From Thermodesulfovibrionales bacterium (GTDB lineage: Bacteria > Nitrospirota > Thermodesulfovibrionia > Thermodesulfovibrionales > SM23-35), in assembly GCA_022013235.1 (NCBI GenBank), contig JAKLQR010000125.1, positions 1 through 22,093 on the forward strand: DNA of 22,093 bases. The letters are read 5' to 3'. Below, in pieces: positions 1 through 7,598 of this stretch; position 1 is the first letter of the stretch; each line of letters opens with the position of its first letter. A program made the position numbers and the translations under genes. The notes beneath the pieces were generated by a model. It was not told where the DNA came from. It did not search any database and worked only from the letters and a program-made list of their open reading frames with translations.

Positions 1-21
1 GATCCCCCCATAATATTTCAT
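1..21 (-). CDS. 5' end of a leftward gene, possibly IS110-family transposase (partial)
   Basis: Only the first seven codons are inside the window, reading M-K-Y-Y-G-G-I, and the gene runs off the left edge. The start is well supported: a full Shine-Dalgarno AGGAGGTG lies on the minus strand (bases 27-34), five bases before the ATG. A start of the form M-x-Y-Y-x-G-I, normally followed by D-L-H, is typical of IS110/IS1111 transposases, where the Asp is the first catalytic residue of the RuvC-like DEDD domain. Seven residues cannot prove this. The setting (a transposase remnant and repeats next door) fits a mobile element. That a gene starts here is fairly secure; its identity is a guess. Confidence 0.4.
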
Positions 22-44
22 TACAGCACCTCCTCTTTTTAAGT

Positions 45-60
45 GTGTATTGTTATACAC
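45..60. promoter_or_regulatory. 16-bp palindrome upstream of the leftward gene
   Basis: GTGTAT-TGTT-ATACAC is a perfect 6-bp inverted repeat with a 4-base spacer. It lies 11 bases beyond the Shine-Dalgarno sequence of the gene starting at base 21. Its place between the likely promoter and the ribosome-binding site suits an operator, or a hairpin in the 5' leader. No clear -35/-10 pair was found around it, so the role is inferred from position and symmetry alone. Confidence 0.35.
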
Positions 61-132
61 TAATTTGAAGGTGCCTTCTTGACAGGTGATTATCAGATCA
101 CGCTACGTTATCCGCAGCCTTTTATATGATTA

Positions 133-354
133 TCAATTCTTTCTTATTGACAAATGATCTTCAATCCTCTCCATCAGCGCCCTTAATTCCTTGTCTCGCT
201 TGAGTTTCTCCCGCAATCTCTTTCTTCCTTGGCTGACCGTGCTGTAGTCCACTCCAAGCATCTTCCCTATCTCTACTCCCGTCAAACCGGCCCCGGAGAG
301 AAAAAGACTTTTCCTCAAACGCTCTGGTAAAATTACAGAAAGCATGCCTATCAT
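133..354 (-). pseudogene. C-terminal remnant of IS200/REP-associated tyrosine transposase
   Basis: The open frame encodes 73 residues with a DnaA-C-like helix-turn-helix: G-L-T-G-V-E-I-G-K-M-L-G followed by V-D-Y-S-T-V-S and a basic helix. This arrangement ends many Y1 (HUH) transposases of the IS200-like/REP-associated class. The whole catalytic Y1 domain, with its HUH motif and tyrosine, is absent. On the minus strand the frame is open only back to a TAG at 403-405, and the sulfotransferase gene, on the opposite strand, begins at 344 on top of the break. The ATG at 352-354 is therefore probably not a native start. The piece is most likely non-functional debris left when the sulfotransferase region was joined here. 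The domain match is recalled, not searched. Confidence 0.7.
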
Positions 355-1147
355 GAAATTGAATACCCTCCAGAGAATCCTGCGTGTAATGCCGCAGTAC
401 CTCTACAACAGATTCCTGAGAGGAAAAAAGCTCGGGAATCCACCCACGTTCATCGTTGGATGCGGGCACAGCGGGACGTCACTCCTTTTGGCAATACTCG
501 GAACACACTCCCGGTTCTATGCCGTCCCTTCAGAAACATCCGTCGGATTCCGCAAGCACTGGAAAATGAGACTGCACCTCTGGTTATTTGACATGAATAC
601 AGTCTGTGCGGGCAAATCAGGCTGGATAGAAAAAACCCCGAGACACATATATTGTATCAGGAGATTTCTGGAAATCAGACCTGACTCCAAAATCATCCTG
701 ATGATCAGAGACGGCCGTGACGTTGCCTGCTCGATACAGAAGCGCACGGGCTCCCTTGAAGACGGAATCAGGCGCTGGATTGACGACAACAACGCGGGGC
801 GGCAGTTCTGGGAACACCCGAATGTGTATGTAATAAGGTATGAAAGCCTTATAGAGGATTTTGACTCAACAATGAGTTCCCTCCTGACTTTTCTTGGGGT
901 TGACTTCGAACCGGATATCCGGGAATATCACAAGACTCCGAAGCGTTATTATGCCGATGAGATCGCAAAACCTCCGGCAGCGCATGAAGAACATCACCGC
1001 CAATACCGCAATTGGCAAATCAATCAGCCCCTCTTTGACGGGAGAGGCAAGTGGAAAAAAATGACTGATGAAGAAAAGAAGCTTGTGAAGGACCTCGCCG
1101 GTCAAATGCTGGTTGAATATGGCTATGTCAACGATCACAGCTGGTAA
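344..1147 (+). CDS. sulfotransferase family protein (PAPS-dependent type)
   Basis: A 267-residue protein that would transfer sulfate from PAPS to an unknown acceptor, often a glycan or lipid. The 5'-phosphosulfate loop is F-I-V-G-C-G-H-S-G-T-S-L-L at residues 37-48. The 3'-phosphate site is I-R-D-G-R-D-V-A-C-S at 121-130, with the Arg and the final Ser in the usual places. Length fits the small bacterial sulfotransferases. There is no signal peptide, so it is probably cytoplasmic. The start at 344 has only a weak AGAAAG before it; the ATG at 353 is an alternative. The first 11 bases overlap the transposase remnant on the other strand, so the gene may sit at a recombination junction. It has no partner gene here that would reveal the acceptor. 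Confidence 0.8.
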   Translation: MPIMKLNTLQRILRVMPQYLYNRFLRGKKLGNPPTFIVGCGHSGTSLLLAILGTHSRFYAVPSETSVGFRKHWKMRLHLWLFDMNTVCAGKSGWIEKTPRHIYCIRRFLEIRPDSKIILMIRDGRDVACSIQKRTGSLEDGIRRWIDDNNAGRQFWEHPNVYVIRYESLIEDFDSTMSSLLTFLGVDFEPDIREYHKTPKRYYADEIAKPPAAHEEHHRQYRNWQINQPLFDGRGKWKKMTDEEKKLVKDLAGQMLVEYGYVNDHSW

Positions 1148-1242
1148 TACAATGCCACTTGCTGTTTGAGAAACCGGAGCTAATGTGGTGTCCCATAATT
1201 ACTAAGAAGTGCATAAGTAAGACTACACCCCCCTCACCCTTG

Positions 1243-1265
1243 CCCTCTCCCTCCAGGGGAGAGGG
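1243..1265. repeat. GC-rich hairpin repeat, copy A
   Basis: CCCTCTCCC (1243-1251) and GGGAGAGGG (1257-1265) form a 9-bp stem with a 5-base loop. It is related to the hairpin at 1325-1345 and, with it, makes a larger imperfect inverted repeat inside the MITE-like block. Confidence 0.6.
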
Positions 1266-1324
1266 GACTTAATCAAAGAATTCCTCGATGCTCTGCATCG
1301 GGGTATAGGGGTAGTTCATTATTT

Positions 1325-1366
1325 CCCCTCCCTTGAGGGGAGGGGACAAAGGGGAGGGTGTGAGAA
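1325..1366. repeat. GC-rich hairpin repeat, copy B
   Basis: CCCCTCCC-TTGAG-GGGAGGGG (1325-1345) is followed by a GACAAAGG...GAGGGTG tail. The same hairpin and tail recur with few changes at 17398-17435, so this is a dispersed intergenic repeat and not a one-off terminator. No T-run follows the stem. Confidence 0.6.
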
Positions 1367-1399
1367 TATGTATCCTTACTCATAACCGTCTTAGTAAGT

Positions 1400-1473
1400 T
1401 GTCATTCCGAACTTGATGCGGAATCTCGCTTTTCGTATGAAGAAAGACCCTGAAACAAGTTCAGGGTGACAAT
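1400..1473. repeat. TGTCATTCC-type palindromic repeat, copy 1
   Basis: The left half starts TGTCATTCCGAACTTG. The right half ends CAAGTTCAGGGTGACA, whose reverse complement TGTCACCCTGAACTTG matches the left half closely. Each half is itself partly self-complementary. The same design is found at 12907-12991. It sits inside the right arm of the MITE-like element, which suggests it arrived later. Confidence 0.6.
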
Positions 1474-1509
1474 AAATGTTTGGATATTTATGGGACACTA
1501 CATTAGCCA

Positions 1510-1540
1510 TTGGTTTTTCAAATTATTTTTATTTTATAAT
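1510..1540 (+). promoter_or_regulatory. possible promoter for the amidase cluster
   Basis: A perfect TATAAT at 1535-1540 lies just outside the right end of the MITE-like element. The best -35 candidates, TTGGTT (1510-1515) or TGGTTT (1511-1516), are 18-19 bases away, so the pair is imperfect. A short palindrome AGACAT-AA-ATGTCT (1578-1591) lies in the leader downstream. Confidence 0.4.
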
Positions 1541-1649
1541 ACGTTGTGGTTGCCGCCGGGCTCAAGTGCACTACCTCAGACATAAATGTCTCTTTATTGA
1601 GCTGCGAGAGCAGGTTTCTGAAAGAAAGGAAAGGAAGAATTATTATCCC

Positions 1650-2606
1650 GTGAAAAAAGGGTTTCTTATACTGTTTATTCTCTTTGTTTCCGTATTCCCC
1701 CTGTCCGCGCAAAAAAAGGCGCTCGTATCGCTTAAGTTCAGCAGCCAGGAAAACTCCCTTCGTGTCGTCCTGGAGGCTGAGGAGTCCTTTCTCAAAAGGA
1801 CGAAAGTAACCACTTCGTCAACACAGATAAGGGCGGAATTTCCTGAGCCCTATACCCTTACCCCTCCCCAGGGCCCGCCTTTTGAATTGATAACTGCTGA
1901 AAAATCTCTGGTCCTGAATTTCAAGGAAGCAGGAGAGATAAAAATGTTCCAGCTTCCCTCTCCTGCACGGCTTGTGTTCGATATACAGAAATCCGATATA
2001 CAGAAAAAGGAACTCTCTGCTGAAAAACAACAAGTTCCCGTACTCGCCAGAGGCCTCTGTGTCGATGCAGGACATGGCGGCTATGATTTTGGCATTACCT
2101 ACGGCACATCGAGCGAGAAAGAGGTAATGCTCTCCCTGGCAAAAGACCTGAACTCTTTTCTTGCCAGGAAGGGGAAAAAGAGCTTTCTTACCCGGAGAGC
2201 AGATCAATATATATCCATCAGCGAACGAATCAACTTTGTGAATCAAAAAATCCCGGACGTATTTATCAGCCTGCATGCCTCAACCTCACAGGGTTTTGTT
2301 CTCTACAGCCCCCGCTTTGAGGAACAGGCATCAATTGAAGCAGGAGATTTTTACAGTCTCTCCTCCAGGCAGAGGAAATATGTTCAGAAAAGCAAAGCCC
2401 TTGCCGGGAGTATTGGGAAAGCGCTGAAGGACGAATTCAAGGCAGAAATCATTCAACGGGAAATGCCGCTCCCCATACTGAATTCGGTAGCATCACCATG
2501 CGTGCTGGTAGAACTGCCGTCACCGAAATACGTTCTCTATGACCAGCAGATGAGAGAAAAAGTCATCAAGGCTTTTATACACGGAGTTGCCGCGTATGAG
2601 CAATAA
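1650..2606 (+). CDS. N-acetylmuramoyl-L-alanine amidase (Amidase_3), secreted
   Basis: This zinc hydrolase cuts the bond between N-acetylmuramic acid and the stem peptide, acting in the periplasm during cell separation or wall turnover. From GTG 1650 the protein has 318 residues. Residues 1-20 form a signal peptide ending L-S-A before Q-K-K. Residues about 25-115 form a beta-rich AMIN-like segment, and the Amidase_3 domain follows. Zinc ligands appear to be His142 (D-A-G-H-G-G), Glu156 (S-S-E-K) and His209 (S-L-H-A-S), with the catalytic Glu288 in V-L-V-E-L-P. The frame is open back to an ATG at 1476, but that extension begins in a repeat and would bury the signal peptide. AAGGAAG at 1631-1637 is a somewhat distant ribosome site. 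It heads the wall/folate cluster. Confidence 0.85.
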   Translation: MKKGFLILFILFVSVFPLSAQKKALVSLKFSSQENSLRVVLEAEESFLKRTKVTTSSTQIRAEFPEPYTLTPPQGPPFELITAEKSLVLNFKEAGEIKMFQLPSPARLVFDIQKSDIQKKELSAEKQQVPVLARGLCVDAGHGGYDFGITYGTSSEKEVMLSLAKDLNSFLARKGKKSFLTRRADQYISISERINFVNQKIPDVFISLHASTSQGFVLYSPRFEEQASIEAGDFYSLSSRQRKYVQKSKALAGSIGKALKDEFKAEIIQREMPLPILNSVASPCVLVELPSPKYVLYDQQMREKVIKAFIHGVAAYEQ

Positions 2607-2703
2607 CACATCGGCGCCGGAGCGTGGAGCATCATCCATGCATCCCCTGTCAGGGGAAATTTTCCCCGAGACCGGCAATCTCATTATGAAAGTTCAGGGA
2701 TAA

Positions 2704-3267
2704 ATGAACACAAAGAAAACAGTTGCACTTGTGCTCCTTGGTATCATCTTCCTCGGCGGTGTCGTAGGAGGGTATTTATATTTCTCCAGGGTCTTTTCGA
2801 AAGAAAAAATTCACGACGAAGAAACGGCAGGCGGCATCACGCATATGGATGGCTTTTTCACGGTAAGAGTCTATTACCCTACCGGGAATCGCCTTCAGCT
2901 TGAAGAGAGAAGGCCTCCACGGAGCAGCCCGAACACGACAATAGCCGAAGCGACTATCGAGGAATACCTGAAGGGGCCGGCGGGTGCTGCAGCATCGGCC
3001 ATTCCCCGGAATGTCCAGCTTTTAGGTGTGTATCGGGGAGCCGACAGGATAGTCTATGTCAACCTGTCTGATGAGTTCAGACGAAATTTTCAGGGTGATG
3101 CCCTGGCAGAGTATCTCCTGTTAAAAGGTTTGTATGAAAGCCTTATTTCGAACATCGAGGATATTCAGGACGTAAAGGTTCTTATAGAGGGGAAAGAAGC
3201 CGAGACTCTCGGAGGCCATCTCTATCTTTTCTACCCCCTTAAAGATATGGTCTCGCCGGAATTCTGA
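2704..3267 (+). CDS. GerMN-domain membrane-anchored protein
   Basis: A 187-residue protein with one N-terminal membrane segment (about residues 7-27) and a GerMN domain over residues about 50-180. This fold is named after spore germination protein GerM but is widespread in non-spore-formers, where it often lies beside wall amidases and murI, as here. Motifs such as T-I-A-E-A-T-I-E-E-Y-L-K-G-P and I-V-Y-V-N-L-S-D-E-F are typical. There is no cysteine lipobox, so it is probably anchored by the uncleaved helix and faces the periplasm. The exact biochemical role is not established; a part in peptidoglycan handling is inferred from the neighbours. AGGGA five bases before the ATG supports the start. 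Confidence 0.8.
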   Translation: MNTKKTVALVLLGIIFLGGVVGGYLYFSRVFSKEKIHDEETAGGITHMDGFFTVRVYYPTGNRLQLEERRPPRSSPNTTIAEATIEEYLKGPAGAAASAIPRNVQLLGVYRGADRIVYVNLSDEFRRNFQGDALAEYLLLKGLYESLISNIEDIQDVKVLIEGKEAETLGGHLYLFYPLKDMVSPEF

Positions 3268-3292
3268 TAAGAATGTCATGCATCGAGGAGAG

Positions 3293-4105
3293 ATGAGCGA
3301 GAAAGGAGACAGGCCAATCGGCGTTTTTGATTCCGGAATAGGCGGCCTCACCGTCCTGAAGGAAATCATCAGGGAATTACCCCAGGAAAGTACTATTTAT
3401 CTGGGGGATACTGCACGGGTGCCATATGGTATCCGTTCAGCCGAGACAGTAATAAGATATTCCTTCGAAAATACGAGTTTTTTATCTTCCAGGGACATCA
3501 AGATCCTCGTGGTCGCCTGCAATACTGCTTCTTCAGTGAGTCTTCAGGCGGTGAAAAACAGCGTTGCGATCCCTGTCATCGGTGTTATCGAGCCGGGGGC
3601 AAAAGCTGCTGTCCGGGCCACACGGAATAAAAAGATCGGCGTAATCGGCACTGCTGCAACGGTTCACAGCAATGCCTATACCAAGGCCATCCATGCAATA
3701 GACAACACCATACAGGTCTTCGGTCTCGCTTGTCCCCTCTTTGTGCCTCTGGTTGAGGAGGGCTGGATCACAGGAAAAGTTACGGCAATGGTCGCAAAAC
3801 AGTATCTCGGCAGCATGAAAGAAAAAGGCATCGATACGCTTGTCCTGGGGTGCACACACTATCCACTGCTGAAAAAGGTCATATCCCGTGTCATGGGCAA
3901 AGAGGTCACCCTGATAGACTCAGCCGTTGAGACATCACGGGAAATAAGAACGCTACTCGAAGTATTCGATTTAAAAAGAGAGCAAAAAAAATCACCAACG
4001 AGACAGTTTTTTGTAACAGACTCTCCGGACCGTTTCGTAAAGGTCGGAGAAAATTTTCTTGGAGAAAAAATCGATCATATAGAACAAATAATTGTCGGAA
4101 ACTGA
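3293..4105 (+). CDS. murI: glutamate racemase
   Basis: A cytoplasmic, cofactor-independent racemase that converts L-glutamate to D-glutamate for the peptidoglycan stem peptide. The N-terminal I-G-V-F-D-S-G-I-G-G loop, the first catalytic Cys76 in V-V-A-C-N-T-A-S and the second Cys187 in V-L-G-C-T-H-Y-P are all present, as is the conserved Y-L-G-D-T-A-R-V-P-Y-G stretch. ATG 3293 is preferred because family members start a few residues before the I-G-V-F-D-S motif and GAGGAG lies just upstream, though its spacing is short. ATG 3278 adds five residues and is also possible. It follows the GerMN gene closely and precedes rph by 14 bases. Confidence 0.95.
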   Translation: MSEKGDRPIGVFDSGIGGLTVLKEIIRELPQESTIYLGDTARVPYGIRSAETVIRYSFENTSFLSSRDIKILVVACNTASSVSLQAVKNSVAIPVIGVIEPGAKAAVRATRNKKIGVIGTAATVHSNAYTKAIHAIDNTIQVFGLACPLFVPLVEEGWITGKVTAMVAKQYLGSMKEKGIDTLVLGCTHYPLLKKVISRVMGKEVTLIDSAVETSREIRTLLEVFDLKREQKKSPTRQFFVTDSPDRFVKVGENFLGEKIDHIEQIIVGN

Positions 4106-4119
4106 GAGACGGAGGACTG

Positions 4120-4845
4120 ATGAGAACTGACGGAAGAAAAAACAATGAAATGCGCACAGTGAACATCCAGAGGAATTTCATAGACTCGGCAGAAGGTTCA
4201 GCCTTGATTTCCATGGGGCATACACAGGTGATCTGTACCGCCTCAATCGAGGAAAAAGTGCCGCCTTTTTTGAGAGACCAGAAAAAGGGGTGGATAACCG
4301 CTGAATACTCTATGCTCCCCAGGGCAACCAAGACAAGAACAGCGAGGGAATCGGCCACCGGCAGAGTGAGCGGCAGGACCCATGAAATTCAAAGGTTGAT
4401 CGGGAGGGCGCTGAGGTCTGTCGTAGATCTTTCAGCCCTTGGAGAAAGGACCATATGGATAGACTGCGATGTCCTCCGTGCGGACGGCGGTACCCGCACG
4501 GCTTCCATCACCGGGGCGTTCATATGCCTGGCAGACGCACTGCACTATGCCCTGAGAAACGGGCTCATTGAGAAAACCCCCCTCAAAGATTATCTCGCCG
4601 CAGTCAGTGTCGGGATCATCAATGATACTCCGGTGCTTGACCTCTGTTATATGGAAGACTCAATGGCTGAAGTTGATATGAATGTTGTCATGACAGGAAG
4701 CGGCAAATTTGTCGAGATACAGGGCACGGCAGAAGGGCTCCCTTTTTCAAGGGCTTTGCTCGACGGCCTCCTCGGGCTCGCAGAGGACGGGATACAGCAC
4801 CTCATACGCATACAGAAACAATTGATTGAAGGAGAGAAGAGCTGA
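4120..4845 (+). CDS. rph: ribonuclease PH
   Basis: A phosphorolytic 3'-5' exoribonuclease that trims the 3' ends of tRNA precursors using phosphate. It is 241 residues, the normal length, and acts as a ring hexamer in the cytoplasm. The opening R-T-D-G-R, the phosphate-site arginines Arg86 (G-R-T-H-E-I-Q-R) and Arg126 (G-G-T-R-T-A-S-I-T-G), and the L-D-L-C-Y-M-E-D acidic motif are visible. In many genomes rph is followed by the rdgB nucleotide pyrophosphatase gene; here an 87-base AT-rich gap and then ftsH follow. GGAGG before the ATG supports the start. Confidence 0.95.
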   Translation: MRTDGRKNNEMRTVNIQRNFIDSAEGSALISMGHTQVICTASIEEKVPPFLRDQKKGWITAEYSMLPRATKTRTARESATGRVSGRTHEIQRLIGRALRSVVDLSALGERTIWIDCDVLRADGGTRTASITGAFICLADALHYALRNGLIEKTPLKDYLAAVSVGIINDTPVLDLCYMEDSMAEVDMNVVMTGSGKFVEIQGTAEGLPFSRALLDGLLGLAEDGIQHLIRIQKQLIEGEKS

Positions 4846-4932
4846 TAAAAAAGTTTTACGATATGCTAAAATAAAACAATAAAAAATCAAAAAAATTTCG
4901 GAAGAATTTCAGAAGTTGGGATATAGGAAAGA

Positions 4933-6750
4933 ATGAACAGTTTGAATGCATACAGAGGATTGTTTATATGGTTGATCATCGGGGTCATGATGATCCTCCT
5001 TTTCAACCTTCTCGGCACTCCGCAAAAATCCGATCAGGAGATAATCTTTTCTGAATTCATGACGAAACTCGAAGCCGGACAGGTCGAAGACGTAATGATC
5101 AAGGGGGACGTCATCACCGGGCAGATGAAGGACGGGAAGAAGTTCAAGACCTTTGCGGCGGACTTCCCGGACCTCGTAACCACGTTACGGACGCAGAATG
5201 TCAGGATTACGGTAAAGCCGGAAGACCAGAACCCCTGGTACTGGAACCTTTTCTTTTCATGGGGGCCCATACTGTTCCTTGTCGCAATATGGATATTCTT
5301 CATGAGACAGATGCAGACCGGCGGCAACAAGGCGTTGTCTTTCGGAAAAGCCAAGGCAAGGCTGGTCTCGGAAAAATCCGTAAAGATAACGTTCGCCGAC
5401 GTTGCCGGGATAGACGAGGCAAAGGCAGAGGTTCAGGAGATTATCGATTTCCTGAAAGACCCCCAGAAATTTCAGAAACTTGGCGGCAAAATCCCCAAGG
5501 GCGTACTGCTTATTGGCGCACCGGGGACAGGCAAAACACTCCTTGCACGTGCTATCGCCGGCGAAGCCAGCGTCCCCTTTTTCTCGATATCCGGCTCGGA
5601 CTTTGTCGAGATGTTTGTCGGGGTTGGCGCGTCAAGGGTAAGAGACCTTTTTGATCAGGCGAAGAAGAGCGCACCGTGTATCATTTTCATCGATGAGATA
5701 GATGCGGTGGGACGCCACAGGGGCGCCGGTCTCGGAGGAGGCCATGATGAGCGCGAACAGACATTGAATCAGCTCCTTGTAGAAATGGACGGGTTCGAGG
5801 CAAATCAGGGAGTGATTATTATTGCCGCAACGAACAGGCCCGATGTCCTTGCTCCTGCCCTGCTCAGACCGGGAAGATTTGACAGGCAGGTCATTGTCCC
5901 CCAGCCTGACGTGAAGGGGAGACTCGATATACTCAAAGTCCATACAAGGAACATCCCTGTAGACGAGCAGGTCAAGCTTGATGAAATAGCCCGTGGAACT
6001 CCCGGGTTTTCCGGCGCCGATCTCGAGAACCTTGTGAATGAAGCCGCCCTGCTCGCAGCGCGGAAAACAAAAACCAAAGTCGAAAAAACGGACTTTGAGG
6101 CAGCCAAGGACAAAGTATTGATGGGCGTCGAGAGAAAAAGCATGATCATAAGCGATACCGAGAAAAAGAACACTGCATACCACGAGGCAGGCCATGCCCT
6201 TGTTGCCAAATTAACGCCCGGCACGGACCCGCTTCACAAGGTCAGCATCATTCCGAGAGGACGGGCGCTCGGTATCACACAGCAGCTTCCCATTGACGAC
6301 CGATATACCTATCCGAGCGGATACCTGATGAATGCCCTTGCCGTTCTTATGGGCGGAAGGGCTGCGGAAGAGATTGCCCTGAACCATCTGACGACCGGCG
6401 CGGGAAATGACCTCGAAAGGGCAAGCGACCTTGCACGGAAAATGGTCACCGAGTGGGGCATGTCTGAAAAGCTTGGTCCGATCACCTACGGGAAAAAAGA
6501 AGAACAGATATTCCTCGGAAGGGAAATAGCGCAGCACAAGGACTACAGCGAAAAGACGGCAATTGACATAGACGAAGAGGTCAAAAGGATAGTCATTGAA
6601 TCATATAACGCCGCAAAAAATCTTCTCTTAGCGAACAAGGATATTCTCGATACCCTGGCGAAAACCCTCCTGGAGAAAGAGACAATGGACGGTTCAGAGA
6701 TAGATATTCTGATACAGGAAGTGGAGTCACAAAGGACCGTACCGGTGTGA
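4933..6750 (+). CDS. ftsH: ATP-dependent zinc metalloprotease FtsH
   Basis: A membrane-anchored AAA+ protease that removes damaged membrane proteins and short-lived regulators. The 605-residue protein has a helix at residues 8-28, a periplasmic FtsH_ext domain (about 33-103), a second helix at about 106-125, then the AAA module: Walker A G-A-P-G-T-G-K-T (195-202), Walker B I-I-F-I-D-E-I-D, and the second region of homology N-R-P-D-V-L...R-P-G-R-F-D-R. The zinc site is H-E-A-G-H (417-421) with the third ligand Asp493 in G-A-G-N-D-L-E-R. All key residues are intact. AGGAAAG just before the ATG is the ribosome site. The 87-base upstream gap is very AT-rich, but no convincing promoter was found in it. 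Confidence 0.97.
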   Translation: MNSLNAYRGLFIWLIIGVMMILLFNLLGTPQKSDQEIIFSEFMTKLEAGQVEDVMIKGDVITGQMKDGKKFKTFAADFPDLVTTLRTQNVRITVKPEDQNPWYWNLFFSWGPILFLVAIWIFFMRQMQTGGNKALSFGKAKARLVSEKSVKITFADVAGIDEAKAEVQEIIDFLKDPQKFQKLGGKIPKGVLLIGAPGTGKTLLARAIAGEASVPFFSISGSDFVEMFVGVGASRVRDLFDQAKKSAPCIIFIDEIDAVGRHRGAGLGGGHDEREQTLNQLLVEMDGFEANQGVIIIAATNRPDVLAPALLRPGRFDRQVIVPQPDVKGRLDILKVHTRNIPVDEQVKLDEIARGTPGFSGADLENLVNEAALLAARKTKTKVEKTDFEAAKDKVLMGVERKSMIISDTEKKNTAYHEAGHALVAKLTPGTDPLHKVSIIPRGRALGITQQLPIDDRYTYPSGYLMNALAVLMGGRAAEEIALNHLTTGAGNDLERASDLARKMVTEWGMSEKLGPITYGKKEEQIFLGREIAQHKDYSEKTAIDIDEEVKRIVIESYNAAKNLLLANKDILDTLAKTLLEKETMDGSEIDILIQEVESQRTVPV

Positions 6751-7598
6751 ACCTCGCCTGGCGAAACTTCTCGCTGGACTTCTCAAAAAAGACCTGTATC
6801 ATGGGAATCCTCAATGTCACCCCGGATTCCTTTTCCGACGGCGGTCTGTATTTCGATGCATCTGCGGCGGTCAAAAGGGCACTCCAAATGGTCGCTGATG
6901 GCGCCGACATCATAGACATAGGCGGTGAATCCACCAGGCCCGGCTCTGAACCTCTTCCTCTTGAAGAGGAACTGAAACGCACAATCCCCGTTATCGAGGC
7001 CCTCGCCAGGGATATCCCGGTCCCCATTTCGATAGATACCTATAAGGCCGCAGTTGCAAAAAGAGCGCTTGATGCAGGGGCGGCAATGGTGAACGATATC
7101 GGTGGATTGCGATTCGACTCAGAAATGCCGTTGGTCGTCTCACAGTATAAAGTGCCTGTTGTGGTCATGCATATCAGGGGAAAACCGAAAGACATGCAGC
7201 AGAATCCGGTATACGCATCTCTTATTCCTGAAATCCTCGCCTATCTTGAAGAAAGCATAGCAATTGCAGCCGAAGCAGGAATTTCTCAGGATAAGATAAT
7301 CATAGATCCGGGCATCGGGTTTGGGAAAACATTCGAACATAATCTTGAAATAATACACAACCTCCCTATGCTCTCCGCATTGAGAAAACCGGTCCTCATA
7401 GGGCCGTCCCGCAAGGCGTTTATCGGAAAAATCCTTGGTGACGCACCGCCGGAAAAAAGACTCGAAGGAACTGCAGCAGCAGTTGCAATAGCAATTTTCA
7501 ACGGCGCGAACATCATTCGCGTGCATGACGTAAAGGAGATGGTCAACGTCGCCAAGGTAGCGGACGCCGTCAAAACTATGCAGATACAAAGCACATGA
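6747..7598 (+). CDS. folP: dihydropteroate synthase
   Basis: Condenses p-aminobenzoate with dihydropterin pyrophosphate in folate synthesis. The 283-residue TIM-barrel protein carries I-L-N-V-T-P-D-S-F-S-D-G-G, G-G-E-S-T-R-P-G, S-I-D-T-Y-K, the pterin-site D-P-G-I-G-F-G-K and the late I-R-V-H-D-V motif, with phosphate-loop G-P-S-R-K. The start is GTG, overlapping the TGA of ftsH by four bases (GTGA), which implies translational coupling. Its own stop overlaps the next ATG in the same way. In many relatives the next genes are the c-di-AMP cyclase and YbbR genes; those are not here. Confidence 0.96.
   Translation: MNLAWRNFSLDFSKKTCIMGILNVTPDSFSDGGLYFDASAAVKRALQMVADGADIIDIGGESTRPGSEPLPLEEELKRTIPVIEALARDIPVPISIDTYKAAVAKRALDAGAAMVNDIGGLRFDSEMPLVVSQYKVPVVVMHIRGKPKDMQQNPVYASLIPEILAYLEESIAIAAEAGISQDKIIIDPGIGFGKTFEHNLEIIHNLPMLSALRKPVLIGPSRKAFIGKILGDAPPEKRLEGTAAAVAIAIFNGANIIRVHDVKEMVNVAKVADAVKTMQIQST

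Larger units (their letters stand above)
1179..1507. repeat. MITE-like element with about 23-bp terminal inverted repeats
   Basis: The left end at 1179-1201 begins GCTAATGTGGTGTCCCATAA. The reverse complement of the right end, 1485-1507, begins GCTAATGTAGTGTCCCATAA, so 21 of 23 positions match. A second inverted pair lies inside: 1198-1220 (TTACTAAGA...GTAAG) against 1376-1398, with 18 of 23 matching. In the left arm the two segments touch; in the right arm they are pushed apart by about 87 bases containing another palindrome. No transposase is encoded, so the element would be non-autonomous. A TA target duplication is possible but cannot be proved because the flanks are ambiguous. The parent IS family is not identified. 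Confidence 0.6.
1148..1649. other. 502-bp intergenic region filled with inverted repeats
   Basis: No convincing gene is present. An open frame starts at ATG 1476 in phase with the downstream amidase, but its first codons lie in the right terminal repeat (to 1507) and the encoded residues do not look like any domain. The region holds nested inverted repeats at 1179-1507, GC-rich hairpins at 1243-1265 and 1325-1345, a small hairpin around 1283-1303, a TGTCATTCC-type palindrome at 1400-1473, and then about 140 bases of leader with a likely promoter ahead of the amidase. Confidence 0.75.

Noticed and set aside
79..109. Perfect TTGACA at 79-84 as a promoter for the sulfotransferase
   Set aside because: The only -10 candidate (TACGTT) is 19 bases away and weak, and more than 200 bases of transposase remnant lie before the gene.
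1476..1649. N-terminal extension of the amidase to ATG 1476
   Set aside because: The first codons lie in a terminal repeat, the residues match no domain, and the extension would precede a clear signal peptide beginning at GTG 1650.
2644..2667. Overlapping hairpins CCCCTG-T-CAGGGG and GGGGAAA-T-TTTCCCC between the amidase and GerMN genes
   Set aside because: The stems exclude each other, one has a loop too small to form fully, and no T-run follows; not enough to call a terminator or switch.
5259..5654. Open frame inside ftsH in another phase
   Set aside because: It lies wholly within the ATPase domain coding region and its product is Arg-rich with no domain; it is a by-product of ftsH codon use.
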